A DNA stretch of 64,000 nt, taken from the NCBI RefSeq assembly GCF_023072595.1, contig NZ_JALLGK010000004.1, positions 1 to 64,000 on the forward strand, written 5' to 3'. This stretch comes from Streptomyces sp. XM4193 (GTDB lineage Bacteria; Actinomycetota; Actinomycetes; Streptomycetales; Streptomycetaceae). Of the stretch, positions 11,801 to 21,300 are shown in pieces (the first letter of the stretch is position 1; the number at the start of each line of letters is the position of its first letter). Under the pieces are notes generated by a model. The model searched no databases and was not told the origin of the DNA. It saw only the letters and a list, made by a program, of their open reading frames with translations. Position numbers and translations under genes: made by a program.

Positions 11801-14800
11801 CCTCTCGCTCTCGATCCGAAGGCCGCCGTCGCCGTCCAGGTCACCGTCGGCACCCCCGACGCCTCCGGGGGACGCCCCCTCGGCATCCACTCGCGGCCCG
11901 CCGACGCGCCCGCCGACGAGCCGTGGACCCAGCACGCCGACGGCGTTCTCGTTCCCGGCGAGCACGGGGTGCCCTTCGAGGAGAGCGCCTGGCCGCCCGC
12001 CGACGCCACCCCCGTCGACCTCACCGGCTTCTACGAGCGCACCGAGTACGGACCCGTCTTCCAGGGGCTGCGCGCCGCCTGGACCCGCGGCGACGACGTC
12101 TTCGCCGAGCTGGAACTGCCCGCCCGGGCCGACGACGCCGCCTTCTTCGGGATGCACCCCGCGCTGCTCACCGCCGCTCTGCACGCGGTGGAGTACGTCG
12201 ACCTCAAGGACGCCGACCAGGGGCTGCTGCCGTTCTCCTGGTCCGACGTCACCCTGCACGCCTCCGGTGCCTCCCGGCTGCGGGTGCGCATCGGCAAGGG
12301 CGGCGAGGACACCGTCTCCCTCGCCGCCGTCGACTCCGCGGGACGCCCCGTGCTGTCGGTCGGCGCGCTCGCGTTGCGCCCCTCGTCCGCCGCCCGGCTG
12401 CTCGGCCCCGGCGCCACCGATCGGGCGTGCCTGCTGAGCCTCGACTGGGTGCCCGCCGATCCCGGCGGCGCATCCGCCCCCGGCCCCCGCGCCGGCCTGG
12501 GCGCCGACCCCTTCGGCACCGGCACCACCCTCGCCTCGCTCGACGAGGTCACCGAGGACGGCACCGTCGTCCTCGTGCCCGTGCCCGACAGCGGCGACGA
12601 CCCGGTCGCCGCCGCTCACGGGGCGACCCGCGCCACCCTCGCCCTGCTCCAGGAGTGGCTGGCCGCACCCCGGCCGGCGGGCGCCCGGCTCGTCTTCGTG
12701 GCCCGCGGGGTCGTCGATGCCGCGACCGGCGACCCGGCGGACAACCTCGCGGGCGCCGCGGTCTGGGGCCTGGTCCGCACCGCCCAGGCCGAACACCCGG
12801 GCAGCCTCACCCTCGTCGACCTCGAACCTGGCACCGCGCTGCCCCTCGAGGAGATCCTCGCCGCCGACGAACCGCAGAACGCCGTCCGCTCCGGCCGGCT
12901 CCTCGTCGGCCGCCTCGCCCAACTGCCCCCGCCCGCCGGGGACCAGGACGGACCCGAGAGGCCCGACCTCTTCGGCGGCGCCCGCGGCGGCACTGTCCTC
13001 ATCACCGGCGGGACCGGCACCCTCGGCGCGCTCACCGCCCGCCACCTCGTCGCCGAGCACCACGTCACCCGGCTGCTGCTGGTCGGACGGCGCGGCACCG
13101 AGGCCCCCGGCGCCGACGAACTCGCCGCCGAACTGCGCGAGTCGGGCGCCCACGTCACCGTGGCCGCCTGCGACGTCACCGACCGGGCAGCCCTGGCCGC
13201 CCTCCTGGAGGACGTGCCCGCCGACCATCCCCTGACCGGGATCGTCCACGCGGCCGGGGCCCTCGACGACGCCGTCGTCACCTCCCTCACCCCCGAGCGC
13301 CTCGCCGGTGTGCTGAGCCCCAAGGCCGACGCCGCCTGGCATCTGCACGACCTCACCCGCCACCTCGACCTCGACGCGTTCGTCCTCTACTCCTCCATCT
13401 CCGGTGTCACGGCCCGCGCCGGCCAGGCCAACTACGTCGCCGCCAATCTCTTCCTGGACACCCTCGCCCAGTACCGCGCCGCCCAGGGCCTGCCCGCCCT
13501 GTCCGTCGCCTGGGGCGCCTGGGACCTCGACGACGGCATGGCGAGCGAGCTCCTCACCGACGCCGGACGTCAGCGCATCCGCTCCCGCGGCATCGACGCC
13601 CTGCCCGGCGACCGCGCGCTCGAACTGCTCGACGCGGCGCTGGCCCGCCGTACCCCGTTCGTGGTCGCCACCACCCTCGGCACGCCCCCGGCCGCCGTCC
13701 ACGCCGACGAGGTGCCGCCGCTGATGCGCGGACTGGTCACCGCCCCGCGCCGGACCGCCTCGGCCGCCGCTCCGGCCCGGGGCCTCGACGCGGCCTCCTT
13801 CCGCGAGGGCTTCGCCTCGCTCGGCGCCGCCGACCAGGAGAGCGCCCTGCTGGACCTGGTCATCGCCTGCTCCGCCGAACTGCTCGGCCACACCGACCCG
13901 ACCGAGATCGACCCTGAGCGCGACTTCCTCGAACTCGGCTTCGACTCCCTGATCGGCATCGAACTGCGCCGCAGGCTCAGCGAGGTCACCGGCCTCCAGC
14001 TGCCCGCCAGCATCGTTTACGACAGCGGCTCCCCGAACGGCCTCACCGCCTGGCTGCGCACCGAACTCGGTGCCCAGGGCGGCGCGGCCCCGCAGACCGG
14101 CGCGGCCGGCGGCCCCACCGAGAACGACTCCATGGAGCGCCTTTTCCTCGACGGCCTCGCCCAGGGCAAGCTGCGCGAGGCGCAGCGGATGCTCGCCACC
14201 GTCGCCGCACTCCGCCCCTCCTTCGAGGTCACCGCCGAACTGGAGGACCTGCCCTGGCCGGTGACGCTCGCCGAGGGACCTGCCGCCACCCGGCTGGTCT
14301 GCGTCAGCGCGCCCACCGCCAACGGTGGCGTCCACCAGTACGCCACCCTCTCCGGGCACTTCCGAGGACGCCGCAACGTCGCAGCCCTGCCGCTCGTCGG
14401 CTTCAACACCGGTGAGGCGCTGCCCGCCCACGCCGCCGCTGCCGCCCGGGTCATCGCCGAGAGCGCCCTCCAGGCCGCCGACGGCAATCCCTTCGTGCTC
14501 GTCGGCCACTCCTCCGGCGGCTCCCTGGCCTACGCGGCGGCAGGTGTCCTGGAGAGCACCTGGGGCATCCGCCCCACCGCCGTCGTGCTCCTCGACACCC
14601 TCAGCATCCAGCACAACAGCGACGAGGGCGTCGACTACAACGGCATGATGAAGTTCAACTTCACCGCCGTCGACGACTCCCCGGTGCGCCTGACCAACTC
14701 GAGGCTCTCGGCGATGGGTCGCTGGATGGTGCTCCTCAACTCCCTGGATGTGCAGCCCACCAGCGCGCCCGTCCTGGAGATCAAGTGCACCCGGGCGCTC

Positions 14801-14998
14801 ATCGAGGGCGTCCCCGCGCCGGACCCCGAGCGGCTCCTCGTCCCGGTCGTTCCGGGCGCGGACGTTCTGCCCCTCGACTCCGACCATCTGTCCCTCATCC
14901 GTGAGGACTCGGGGCCCGCCGCCGACCTCGTCCACGAGTGGCTCACCGCACTGGAGGACCGCGCGGAAGCGCGGACGACGACGGTGCCGGCCGGCTGA
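8870..14998 (+). CDS. Terminal type I PKS module with chain-releasing thioesterase
   Basis: This 2042-residue protein should run the last extension and release the chain. Domains: N-terminal docking coil 1-33; KS 34-457 (Cys202 in DTACSAS); AT 545-890 (GHSIGE and HAFHS, malonyl type); DH 902-1172; KR 1373-1557 with LDD, Lys, Tyr and Asn; ACP 1661-1730 (GFDSL); TE about 1790-2035. The TE shows GHSSG with Ser1881, LLDT after the next strand, and His2006 in DSDHL, consistent with an alpha/beta-hydrolase triad. The DH keeps its histidine motif, but its helix reads LLTAALH, with Thr1101 where catalytic Asp is expected, so a beta-hydroxy group is predicted at C3. Whether the TE forms a lactone or a free acid cannot be read. 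The start was chosen from the docking helix and the AGGAAGG site. A terminator hairpin follows. Confidence 0.97.
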   Translation: MPDDKKLVDYLKWVTADLHKTRKRLEEAEARGREPIAVVGMSCRLPGGVNSPEDYWNLLDEGRDGITPFPADRGWDLDALNGEGAGSSAAGEGGFVDAAAFDASFFGISPREALAMDPQQRILLETSWEAVERAGIDPVSLRGSRTGVFVGTAGVDYVGVVMNSREDAEGHATTGLTASVVSGRLSYAFDLAGPAVTVDTACSASLVAIHLAAQALRNGECGLALAGGVTVMSTPMGFSGFTRQGGISTSGRCKAFADDADGTGWSEGAGVLVLERLSDARRNGHEVLAVLRGSAVNQDGASNGLTAPNGPSQQRVIRQALAGAGLSSADVDAVEAHGTGTPLGDPIEAQALLATYGQDRPEDRPLLLGSVKSNIGHSQAAAGVAGVIKTILAIRHGVLPKSLHIGEASTHVDWSAGNVALLTERHAWPETGRPRRAGVSSFGISGTNAHVVIEQAPDAQPADGEPEKPTATPTVVPWTVSAKTRDALDAQLARVTSVTGASALDVGLSLATGRSSFEYRAVLLAGVQGVDGGPVEVARGRAVERSLAVLFSGQGSQRAGMGRELYGRFPVFAEALDAALARLEVPELREVLFAEEDERLDSTGYTQPALFAVEVALYRLVESWGVRPEFVAGHSIGEIAAAHVAGVFSLDDACALVSARARLMQELPSGGAMVAVQATEAEVNGRLSDAVSLAAVNGPDSVVIAGPEVEVLALGAEFAAEGRKTQRLSVSHAFHSALMDPMLDAFREVAEGLTYAEPKIPVVSNVTGALAEPGQLSTAGYWVEHVRGTVRFADGVRALADAGADVFLEVGPGGVLTALTRQTLDSTDAAGTVAVPALRAQRPEQDALLTGLAQMHVSGVRIDWPAWFEGTGAHRTDLPTYAWQHRRYWPRPLAHAVDIPGAGLTPAQHPLLGAAVSLAGSEGVLLTGQVGLRTHPWLVDHTMGGHVLFPATGFLEMAVRAGDQVGCGRVQELVLTTPLALDPKAAVAVQVTVGTPDASGGRPLGIHSRPADAPADEPWTQHADGVLVPGEHGVPFEESAWPPADATPVDLTGFYERTEYGPVFQGLRAAWTRGDDVFAELELPARADDAAFFGMHPALLTAALHAVEYVDLKDADQGLLPFSWSDVTLHASGASRLRVRIGKGGEDTVSLAAVDSAGRPVLSVGALALRPSSAARLLGPGATDRACLLSLDWVPADPGGASAPGPRAGLGADPFGTGTTLASLDEVTEDGTVVLVPVPDSGDDPVAAAHGATRATLALLQEWLAAPRPAGARLVFVARGVVDAATGDPADNLAGAAVWGLVRTAQAEHPGSLTLVDLEPGTALPLEEILAADEPQNAVRSGRLLVGRLAQLPPPAGDQDGPERPDLFGGARGGTVLITGGTGTLGALTARHLVAEHHVTRLLLVGRRGTEAPGADELAAELRESGAHVTVAACDVTDRAALAALLEDVPADHPLTGIVHAAGALDDAVVTSLTPERLAGVLSPKADAAWHLHDLTRHLDLDAFVLYSSISGVTARAGQANYVAANLFLDTLAQYRAAQGLPALSVAWGAWDLDDGMASELLTDAGRQRIRSRGIDALPGDRALELLDAALARRTPFVVATTLGTPPAAVHADEVPPLMRGLVTAPRRTASAAAPARGLDAASFREGFASLGAADQESALLDLVIACSAELLGHTDPTEIDPERDFLELGFDSLIGIELRRRLSEVTGLQLPASIVYDSGSPNGLTAWLRTELGAQGGAAPQTGAAGGPTENDSMERLFLDGLAQGKLREAQRMLATVAALRPSFEVTAELEDLPWPVTLAEGPAATRLVCVSAPTANGGVHQYATLSGHFRGRRNVAALPLVGFNTGEALPAHAAAAARVIAESALQAADGNPFVLVGHSSGGSLAYAAAGVLESTWGIRPTAVVLLDTLSIQHNSDEGVDYNGMMKFNFTAVDDSPVRLTNSRLSAMGRWMVLLNSLDVQPTSAPVLEIKCTRALIEGVPAPDPERLLVPVVPGADVLPLDSDHLSLIREDSGPAADLVHEWLTALEDRAEARTTTVPAG
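14240..14960 (+). other. Thioesterase domain (alpha/beta-hydrolase), chain release
   Basis: The only TE in the window. Nucleophile Ser codon is 14510-14512 in GHSSG; Asp is in VVLLDT about 30 residues later; His codon is 14885-14887 in DSDHLSL. Order and spacing fit type I PKS TE domains. Its presence on the second gene, ahead of two larger PKS genes, shows that gene order is not chain order. Confidence 0.93.
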
Positions 14999-15011
14999 GG
15001 AACACGTTCCC

Positions 15012-15057
15012 CCGAAGGCCCGGGACCGTCGCGCTGCGGCCGGTCCCGGGCCTTCGG
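15012..15057 (+). terminator. Perfect 17-bp stem-loop after the thioesterase gene
   Basis: Arms 15012-15028 and 15041-15057 are exact inverse complements with a 12-nt loop. There is no T-run, which is usual for GC-rich actinomycete terminators. It sits 14 nt after the stop codon and should separate this transcript from the next PKS operon. Confidence 0.8.
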
Positions 15058-15133
15058 CGTGCTCCCGCAAACGCCGAACCGCCGGAAACTTCCGACACCG
15101 GCCCCGGCGGCGCCCGCCGTTAGCGAAAACAGT

Positions 15134-15149
15134 CGAGGGAAATCACCAG
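15134..15149 (+). promoter_or_regulatory. Candidate PAS-LuxR (PimM-type) operator, distal copy
   Basis: The 16-mer CGAGGGAAATCACCAG matches the PimM-type consensus as I remember it (CTVGGGAWWTCCCBAG) at 14 of 16 positions. PimM orthologues activate polyene macrolide PKS genes. It lies 197 bp before the start codon and 74 bp before a second similar element. The consensus is from memory, and binding is inferred. Confidence 0.55.
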
Positions 15150-15207
15150 TCCTCCGCGCCCGTACCGCCCGCAGCCGGGCCCCGTACGTCCGCAACGTCC
15201 CCATGCT

Positions 15208-15223
15208 CTAGGGAAACACGCAG
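15208..15223 (+). promoter_or_regulatory. Candidate PAS-LuxR (PimM-type) operator, proximal copy
   Basis: CTAGGGAAACACGCAG matches the remembered consensus CTVGGGAWWTCCCBAG at 13 of 16 positions, with a perfect left half. It shares 11 of 16 bases with the distal copy. Start-to-start spacing is 74 bp, close to seven helical turns, so both would face the same side. A weak -10-like CAGACT follows at 15235-15240. Confidence 0.55.
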
Positions 15224-15311
15224 TCCGAGATCGCCAGACTGGCCTTCGGAACGGTCGGGTCGTGGAGTTCGGAGATCGCCGTTCGTCGAACTTCGCGTTT
15301 CCGGAATCTCA

Positions 15312-15321
15312 TGGAGAGGTG
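15312..15321 (+). promoter_or_regulatory. Ribosome binding region of the three-module PKS
   Basis: The purine-rich GGAGAGGTGG stretch precedes the ATG at 15331 by about 9-16 nt. It supports starting at [15 protein letters not shown], a typical PKS docking helix. The nearby ATG at 15311 is in another frame and stops after six codons. Confidence 0.65.
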
Positions 15322-15330
15322 GGCTACCTG

Positions 15331-18300
15331 ATGTCGAACGAGGACAAGCTCCGCGCGTATCTGAAGCGGGCTGTCGCCGACCTTCAGGAGGCCAGGCAGC
15401 AGCTGAGCGAGGCCGAGGACCGCGATCGCGAGCCCATCGCCGTCGTCGGCATGGCCTGCCGCTACCCGGGCGGTGTCCGCACCCCCGACGATCTGTGGGA
15501 CCTGGCCCGCGAGGGTGTCGACGCCATCTCCGCGTTCCCCGACAACCGCGGCTGGGACCTGGACCGACTGTTCCACCCGAACCCCGCGCACCACGGCACC
15601 ACGTACACGCGCGAGGGCGGATTCCTGCACACCGCGGGCGAGTTCGACCCGGCCTTCTTCGGGATCTCGCCGCGCGAGGCGCTCGCCATGGACCCGCAGC
15701 AGCGGCTTCTGCTGGAGACGTCCTGGGAGGCGCTGGAGCGTGCCGGGATCGTCCCCGACACCCTCACCGGCAGCAGCACCGGCGTCTTCGTCGGCACCGG
15801 GCACGGCGACTACGACGGCGCCTCCCGGGGCCGCCAGGAGGAGGTCGCCGGACACCTCCTGACCGGCAACACCGTTGCCGTGGCCTCGGGCCGGCTCTCC
15901 TACACGTACGGCTTCGAGGGCCCGGCCGTCACCGTCGACACCGCCTGCTCCTCCTCGCTGGTCGCGCTCCACCTCGCGGTCCGGTCCCTGCGCCAGGGGG
16001 AGAGCTCTCTCGCCCTCGCGGGCGGCGCCACCGTGATGTCGACGCCGAAGATGTTCACCGAGTTCTCCCGGCAGCGCGGTCTCGCCGCCGACGGTCGCTG
16101 CAAGGCGTTCGCCGAGGGCGCCGACGGCACCGGCTGGTCCGAGGGTGTCGGGCTGGTCCTGCTGGAGCGTCTGTCCGACGCGCGCCGCAACGGTCACCCG
16201 GTTCTCGCGGTGGTGCGCGGTTCCGCTCTCAACCAGGACGGTGCCTCCAACGGCCTCACCGCGCCCAACGGCCCCTCCCAGCAGCGCCTGATCCGCCAGG
16301 CCCTCATCGACTCCGGCCTCTCCGCGGGCGAGGTCGACGTCGTCGAGGCGCACGGCACCGGCACCACTCTCGGCGACCCCATCGAGGCCCAGGCGCTCCT
16401 CGCCACCTACGGACGCGACCGGGGCGACGCCCAGCCGCTGCTGCTCGGCTCCCTGAAGTCCAACACCGGCCACACACAGGCCGCTTCGGGTGTCGCGGGC
16501 GTCATCAAGATGGTGCAGGCCATGCGGCACGGCACCCTCCCCAAGAGCCTCCACATCGACGCGCCGACCCCGCACGCCGACTGGGCGGACGGCGGTGTCG
16601 AGCTCCTCACCGACCACACCGCCTGGCCCGAGACCGGCCGTCCGCGCCGGGCCGCAGTGTCCTCCTTCGGTGTCAGCGGCACCAACGCGCACCTCATCCT
16701 GGAGGAGGCACCCGCCGAGGAGCGGGTCGAGGAGGAGGCCGAGCCCGTAGCGGTGGACGCCGACCCGGCCAGGCTGGACGCCGGCACGGGCGCCGACGGC
16801 CGCTGGCTGCCCTGGGTGATCTCCGGGAAGACCCGTACGGCGGTCCGCGAGCAGGCCGCCCGGCTCGCCGACGCCGTCCGCTCCTCGGACGCCGGCGCCC
16901 TCGACGTGGCCCACGCCCTGTCCGTCACCCGTGTCGCCATGGACCACCGTGCGGCCGTCGTCGGCCGCACCACCGGCGAACTGCTCACCGGGCTCGACGC
17001 GTTGGCCGCCGGAGAGTCCTCGCCCGCCACCGTGACCGGCACCGCGGGTGAGGGTGCCGGTGGTGTGGTGTTCGTTTTCCCGGGTCAGGGTTCTCAGTGG
17101 GTGGGTATGGCGGTGGAGTTGCTTGCTTCGTCGTCGGTGTTTGCGTCGCGTATTGCTGAGTGTGCTGTTGCGTTGGAGGCGTTTACGGATTGGTCGTTGT
17201 TGGATGTGTTGAAGGGGGCTGAGGGTGCTGCGTCGTTGGAGCGGGTTGATGTGGTGCAGCCTGCTTTGTGGGCGGTGATGGTGTCGTTGGCTGAGGTGTG
17301 GCGTGTGGGTGGTGTGGAGCCTGCTGCGGTGGTGGGTCATTCGCAGGGTGAGATTGCTGCTGCGGTGGTGGCGGGTGGTTTGTCGGTTGAGGATGGTGCG
17401 CGGGTTGTTGCGTTGAGGTCGCGGGCGTTGCGGGCTCTTTCGGGTTTGGGTGGGATGGTTTCGGTGGGTCGGGGTGTGGAGGAAGTGCGGTCGTTGTTGG
17501 GGGAGTTCGGGGGTCGTATTGGTGTGGCGGCGGTGAATGGGCCGTCGTCGGTGGTGGTGTCGGGTGATGGGGATGCGTTGGATGTTTTTGTGGAGCGGTG
17601 TGAGGGGTTGGGGGTTCGGGTTCGTCGGGTTGCGGTGGATTATGCGTCTCATTCTGCTCATGTGGAGCGTATTGAGGGTGAGTTGGCGGAGTTGCTTTCT
17701 CCGGTGGTGGGGCGTTCGGGTGGGGTGCCGTTCTATTCGACGGTGTCGGGTTCTGTGATGGACATGGGTGGGTTGGATGGTGCGTATTGGTATCGGAATT
17801 TGCGGGGGACGGTGGAGTTCGAGGCGGCGACGCGTGCGTTGTTGGCTGATGGTTTTCAGGTGTTTGCGGAGATCAGTGCGCATCCGGTGGTGGCGACGGG
17901 TGTTCAGGAGACGATTGAGGATGTGGGGGTGCGTGCGGGTGTGGTGGGTACGTTGCGGCGTGATGAGGGTGGTTTGGAGCGTTTCACTCTCTCGTTGAGC
18001 GAGGCGTGGGCGCTCGGTGCGGACATCGACTGGGGCGTCCACTGGGACGGTGCCCGGACCCGCCGCGTCGACCTCCCCACCTACCCCTTCCAGCGCGAGT
18101 GGTACTGGCTGACCCCCGCCGAGTCGGCCGCCACCGCGGCCACCGGGAACGCGGCCGACGGCGACTTCTGGGCCGCCGTCGAGAGCGGTGACATCACCCG
18201 TCTGTCCTCCGTACTGGAGGTCACCGGCGACGATGTCGAGGCCTTCGGTACGCTCCTGCCCGCACTCGCCACCTGGCGCCGCCGACGCACCCTCTTCTCC

Positions 18301-21300
18301 ACCCTCGACTCCTGGCGCTACCGCGTCACCTGGTCCCCCCTCACCGGTGCCGACGGCGCGGTCCCCGACGGCCGCTGGCCCGCCCTCGTCCCGGCCGGCC
18401 ACGCCGACGACCCGTGGGTGGCCACCGTCCTCGGCGCCCTCACCGCCCGCGGCCTGCGCGTCGAGCGCCACGACCTCACCGGCGACGAGGACACCGCGGC
18501 CCTCGCCGCGCTCCTCGACGGCCCCGACACCACCGGTGTGCTCTCCCTGCTCGCCCTCGACGAGCGCCCCCACCCCGACCACCCCGCCCTGCCGCGCGGC
18601 CTCGCCGCCGCCAAGGACCTGGTGCATGCCCTGTCCGGCAGCGGAGCCCGCCTCTGGGCCCTCACCCGGGGCGCCGTCGCAGTCGACAGCCGCGACCCGC
18701 TGACCTCGCCGGTCCAGGCCGAGACCTGGGGCTTCGGCCGGTCCGTCGCCCTCGAACTCCCCGACAGCTGGGGCGGTCTCGTCGACCTGCCCGCCGCGCC
18801 CGACGCCCGCACCCTGTCCCGGCTCGCCGCGCTCCTCGGCGGCACCGAGGACCAGATCGCCGTACGGCCCTCGGGCGCCCATGTGCGCCGCCTCGCCCGG
18901 ATGCCCCTGCCCGACCCGGCCCCCGCCACCGAGGCCCCCGACGCGTCCGCGGCCGACACCGCGGCCGACGCGTCCGCCACCGACGCCCCCGGCGCCGACG
19001 ACGACGGCATCGGCGGCTGGGACGCCCACGACACCGTCCTGGTCACCGGCGGCACCGGCGCGCTCGGCGCGCACGTCGCCCGCTCGCTCGCCGCCTCCGG
19101 CACCCGCCACCTCGTCCTCACCAGTCGCCGCGGCGCCGACGCACCCGGCGTCGTCGACCTCGTCCGCGATCTGGAGGGCCTCGGCGCCCGGGTCACCGTC
19201 GCCGACTGCGACGTCGCCGACCGCGACCAGCTTGCCCGGCTCCTCGACTCGCTCCCCTCCGACCTGCCGCTGACCGGCGTCGTGCACGCCGCCGGCGTCC
19301 TCGACGACGGTGTCCTCGACGGCCTCACCCCGGACCGCTTCGACGCCGTACTGCGCCCCAAGACCCTCGGCACCGCGAACCTCGACGAGCTGACCCGCGG
19401 TCACGATCTGACGATGTTCGTGCTGTTCTCGTCGATCGTCGGCGTCCTCGGCAACGCCGGACAGGCCAACTACGCCGCCGCCAACGCCTACTTGGACGCC
19501 GTCGCCGAACAGCGCCGCGCCGCCGGGCTGCCCGTCACCTCCGTCGCGTGGGGTCCCTGGGCCGACGCGGGCATGGCCACCGCCGACGTGCTCGCCGATC
19601 GCATGAGCCACGACGGACTCGCCCCGATGGCCCCCGAGACCGCCGTCGCCGCGCTGCGCGCCGCCGTCGCCGAGGGCGTACCGCACGCCACCGTCGTCGA
19701 CGTCGACTGGCAGTCCTACGCGGCCGTGCTGACCGCGGCCAGGCCCAGCCCGCTCCTCGGTGACCTGCCCGAGGTCCGTCGCGCCCTGGAGTCGGCCGCC
19801 GCCACCGCTCCCGACACCCACGCCCTGCGCGAGCGGCTGCGCGGCCTCGCCCCCGCGGAACAGGACCGCCTGCTCACCGACCTGATCCGGGCGGAGGTCG
19901 CCACCGCGCTGCGCCACTCCTCACCGGACGCCATCGACGTCAACCGCGCCTTCAAGGACCTCGGGTTCGACTCGCTGACCGCCGTCGAGGTCCGCAACCG
20001 CATCACCGCCGCGACCGACGTCGCCCTCCCCACCACGCTCCTCTTCGACTACCCCAACACCACCGAGGTCGCCGCCCACCTGCGCAGCCTGCTGCTGGGC
20101 GACGAACGCCCCGCCGCCCAGCCCGTGGTGGTCTCCGCGGGCGTCACCGACGAGCCGATGGCCGTCGTCGCCATGGCCTGCCGCTTCCCCGGCGGCGTCA
20201 CCTCGCCCGAGGAACTCTGGGACCTCGTGGCGGCCGAACTCGACGTCGTCTCCACCCCGCCCGAGGACCGCGGCTGGGACCTCGACGCGATGTACGACCC
20301 GGACCCCGAGCGGCAGGGCACCACCTACAGCCGCGAGGGCGGCTTCATCCGGGACGTCGCCGGATTCGACCCGGCCTTCTTCGGGATCTCGCCGCGCGAG
20401 GCGCTCGCAATGGACCCGCAGCAGCGGCTTCTGCTGGAGACGTCCTGGGAGACGTTCGAGCGCGCCGGCATCGACCCGCAGACCCTGCGCAACAGCGCCA
20501 CCGGTGTCTTCATCGGCAGCATCACCACCGACTACCAGGTCAGGCTCGGCGGCGCCGCCGCCCAGGAGCAGCTGGCCGGTCACCTGATGACCGGCAACGC
20601 CTCCAGCATCGCCTCGGGCCGGCTCTCCTACACGTACGGCTTCGAGGGCCCCGCCGTCACCATGGACACCGGCTGCTCCTCGTCCATGGTCGCGCTGCAC
20701 CTGGCGCTTCAGTCGCTGCGCACCGGTGAGTGCACGATGGCCCTGGCCGGCGGTGTCACCGTCATGTCCACGCCCGAGCCGTACGTCGAGTTCTCCCGGC
20801 AGCGCGGTCTCGCCGCCGACGGTCGCTGCAAGGCGTTCGCCGAGGGCGCCGACGGCATGGGCTTCGCCGAGGGCGTCGGTCTGGTCCTGCTGGAGCGTCT
20901 GTCGGACGCGCGTCGCAACGGTCATCCGGTTCTCGCGGTGGTGCGCGGTTCCGCTCTCAACCAGGACGGCGCGTCCAACGGCCTCACCGCGCCCAACGGC
21001 CCCTCCCAGCAGCGCGTCATCCGGCAGGCCCTCGCCAACGCCGGGCTCACCGCGGGCGAGGTCGACGTCGTCGAGGCGCACGGCACCGGCACCCCGCTCG
21101 GCGACCCCATCGAGGCGCAGGCCATCCTCGCCACCTACGGCCGGGACCGCGCTCCCGGGCAGCCGCTGCTGCTCGGCTCCCTGAAGTCGAACATCGGCCA
21201 CACCCAGGCCGCCGCCGGTGTCGCCGGAATGATGAAGATGGTCCTGGCGATGGAGCACGGCGTGCTGCCCAGGAGCCTGCACATCACCAACCCGACCCCC

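Larger units (their letters stand above)
14999..15330. other. 332-bp intergenic region: terminator then promoter region
   Basis: The longest non-coding stretch. The left part has a 17-bp hairpin (15012-15057). The part from about 15120 is less GC-rich and holds two operator-like elements (15134-15149 and 15208-15223). I see no convincing gene in it. A GTG at 15262 is in frame with the next PKS but lacks a ribosome site and docking character, so I treat it as leader. Confidence 0.7.

Noticed and set aside
15224..15270. Possible remnant of a LuxR-type helix-turn-helix ([13 protein letters not shown]) in the intergenic region
   Set aside because: Only about 13 residues, with missing helix positions and no open frame around it. 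Chance or non-coding leader is more likely.
15311..15331. ATG at 15311 as the three-module PKS start
   Set aside because: It is out of frame and reaches a stop after six codons. It could at most be a tiny leader peptide, for which there is no evidence.
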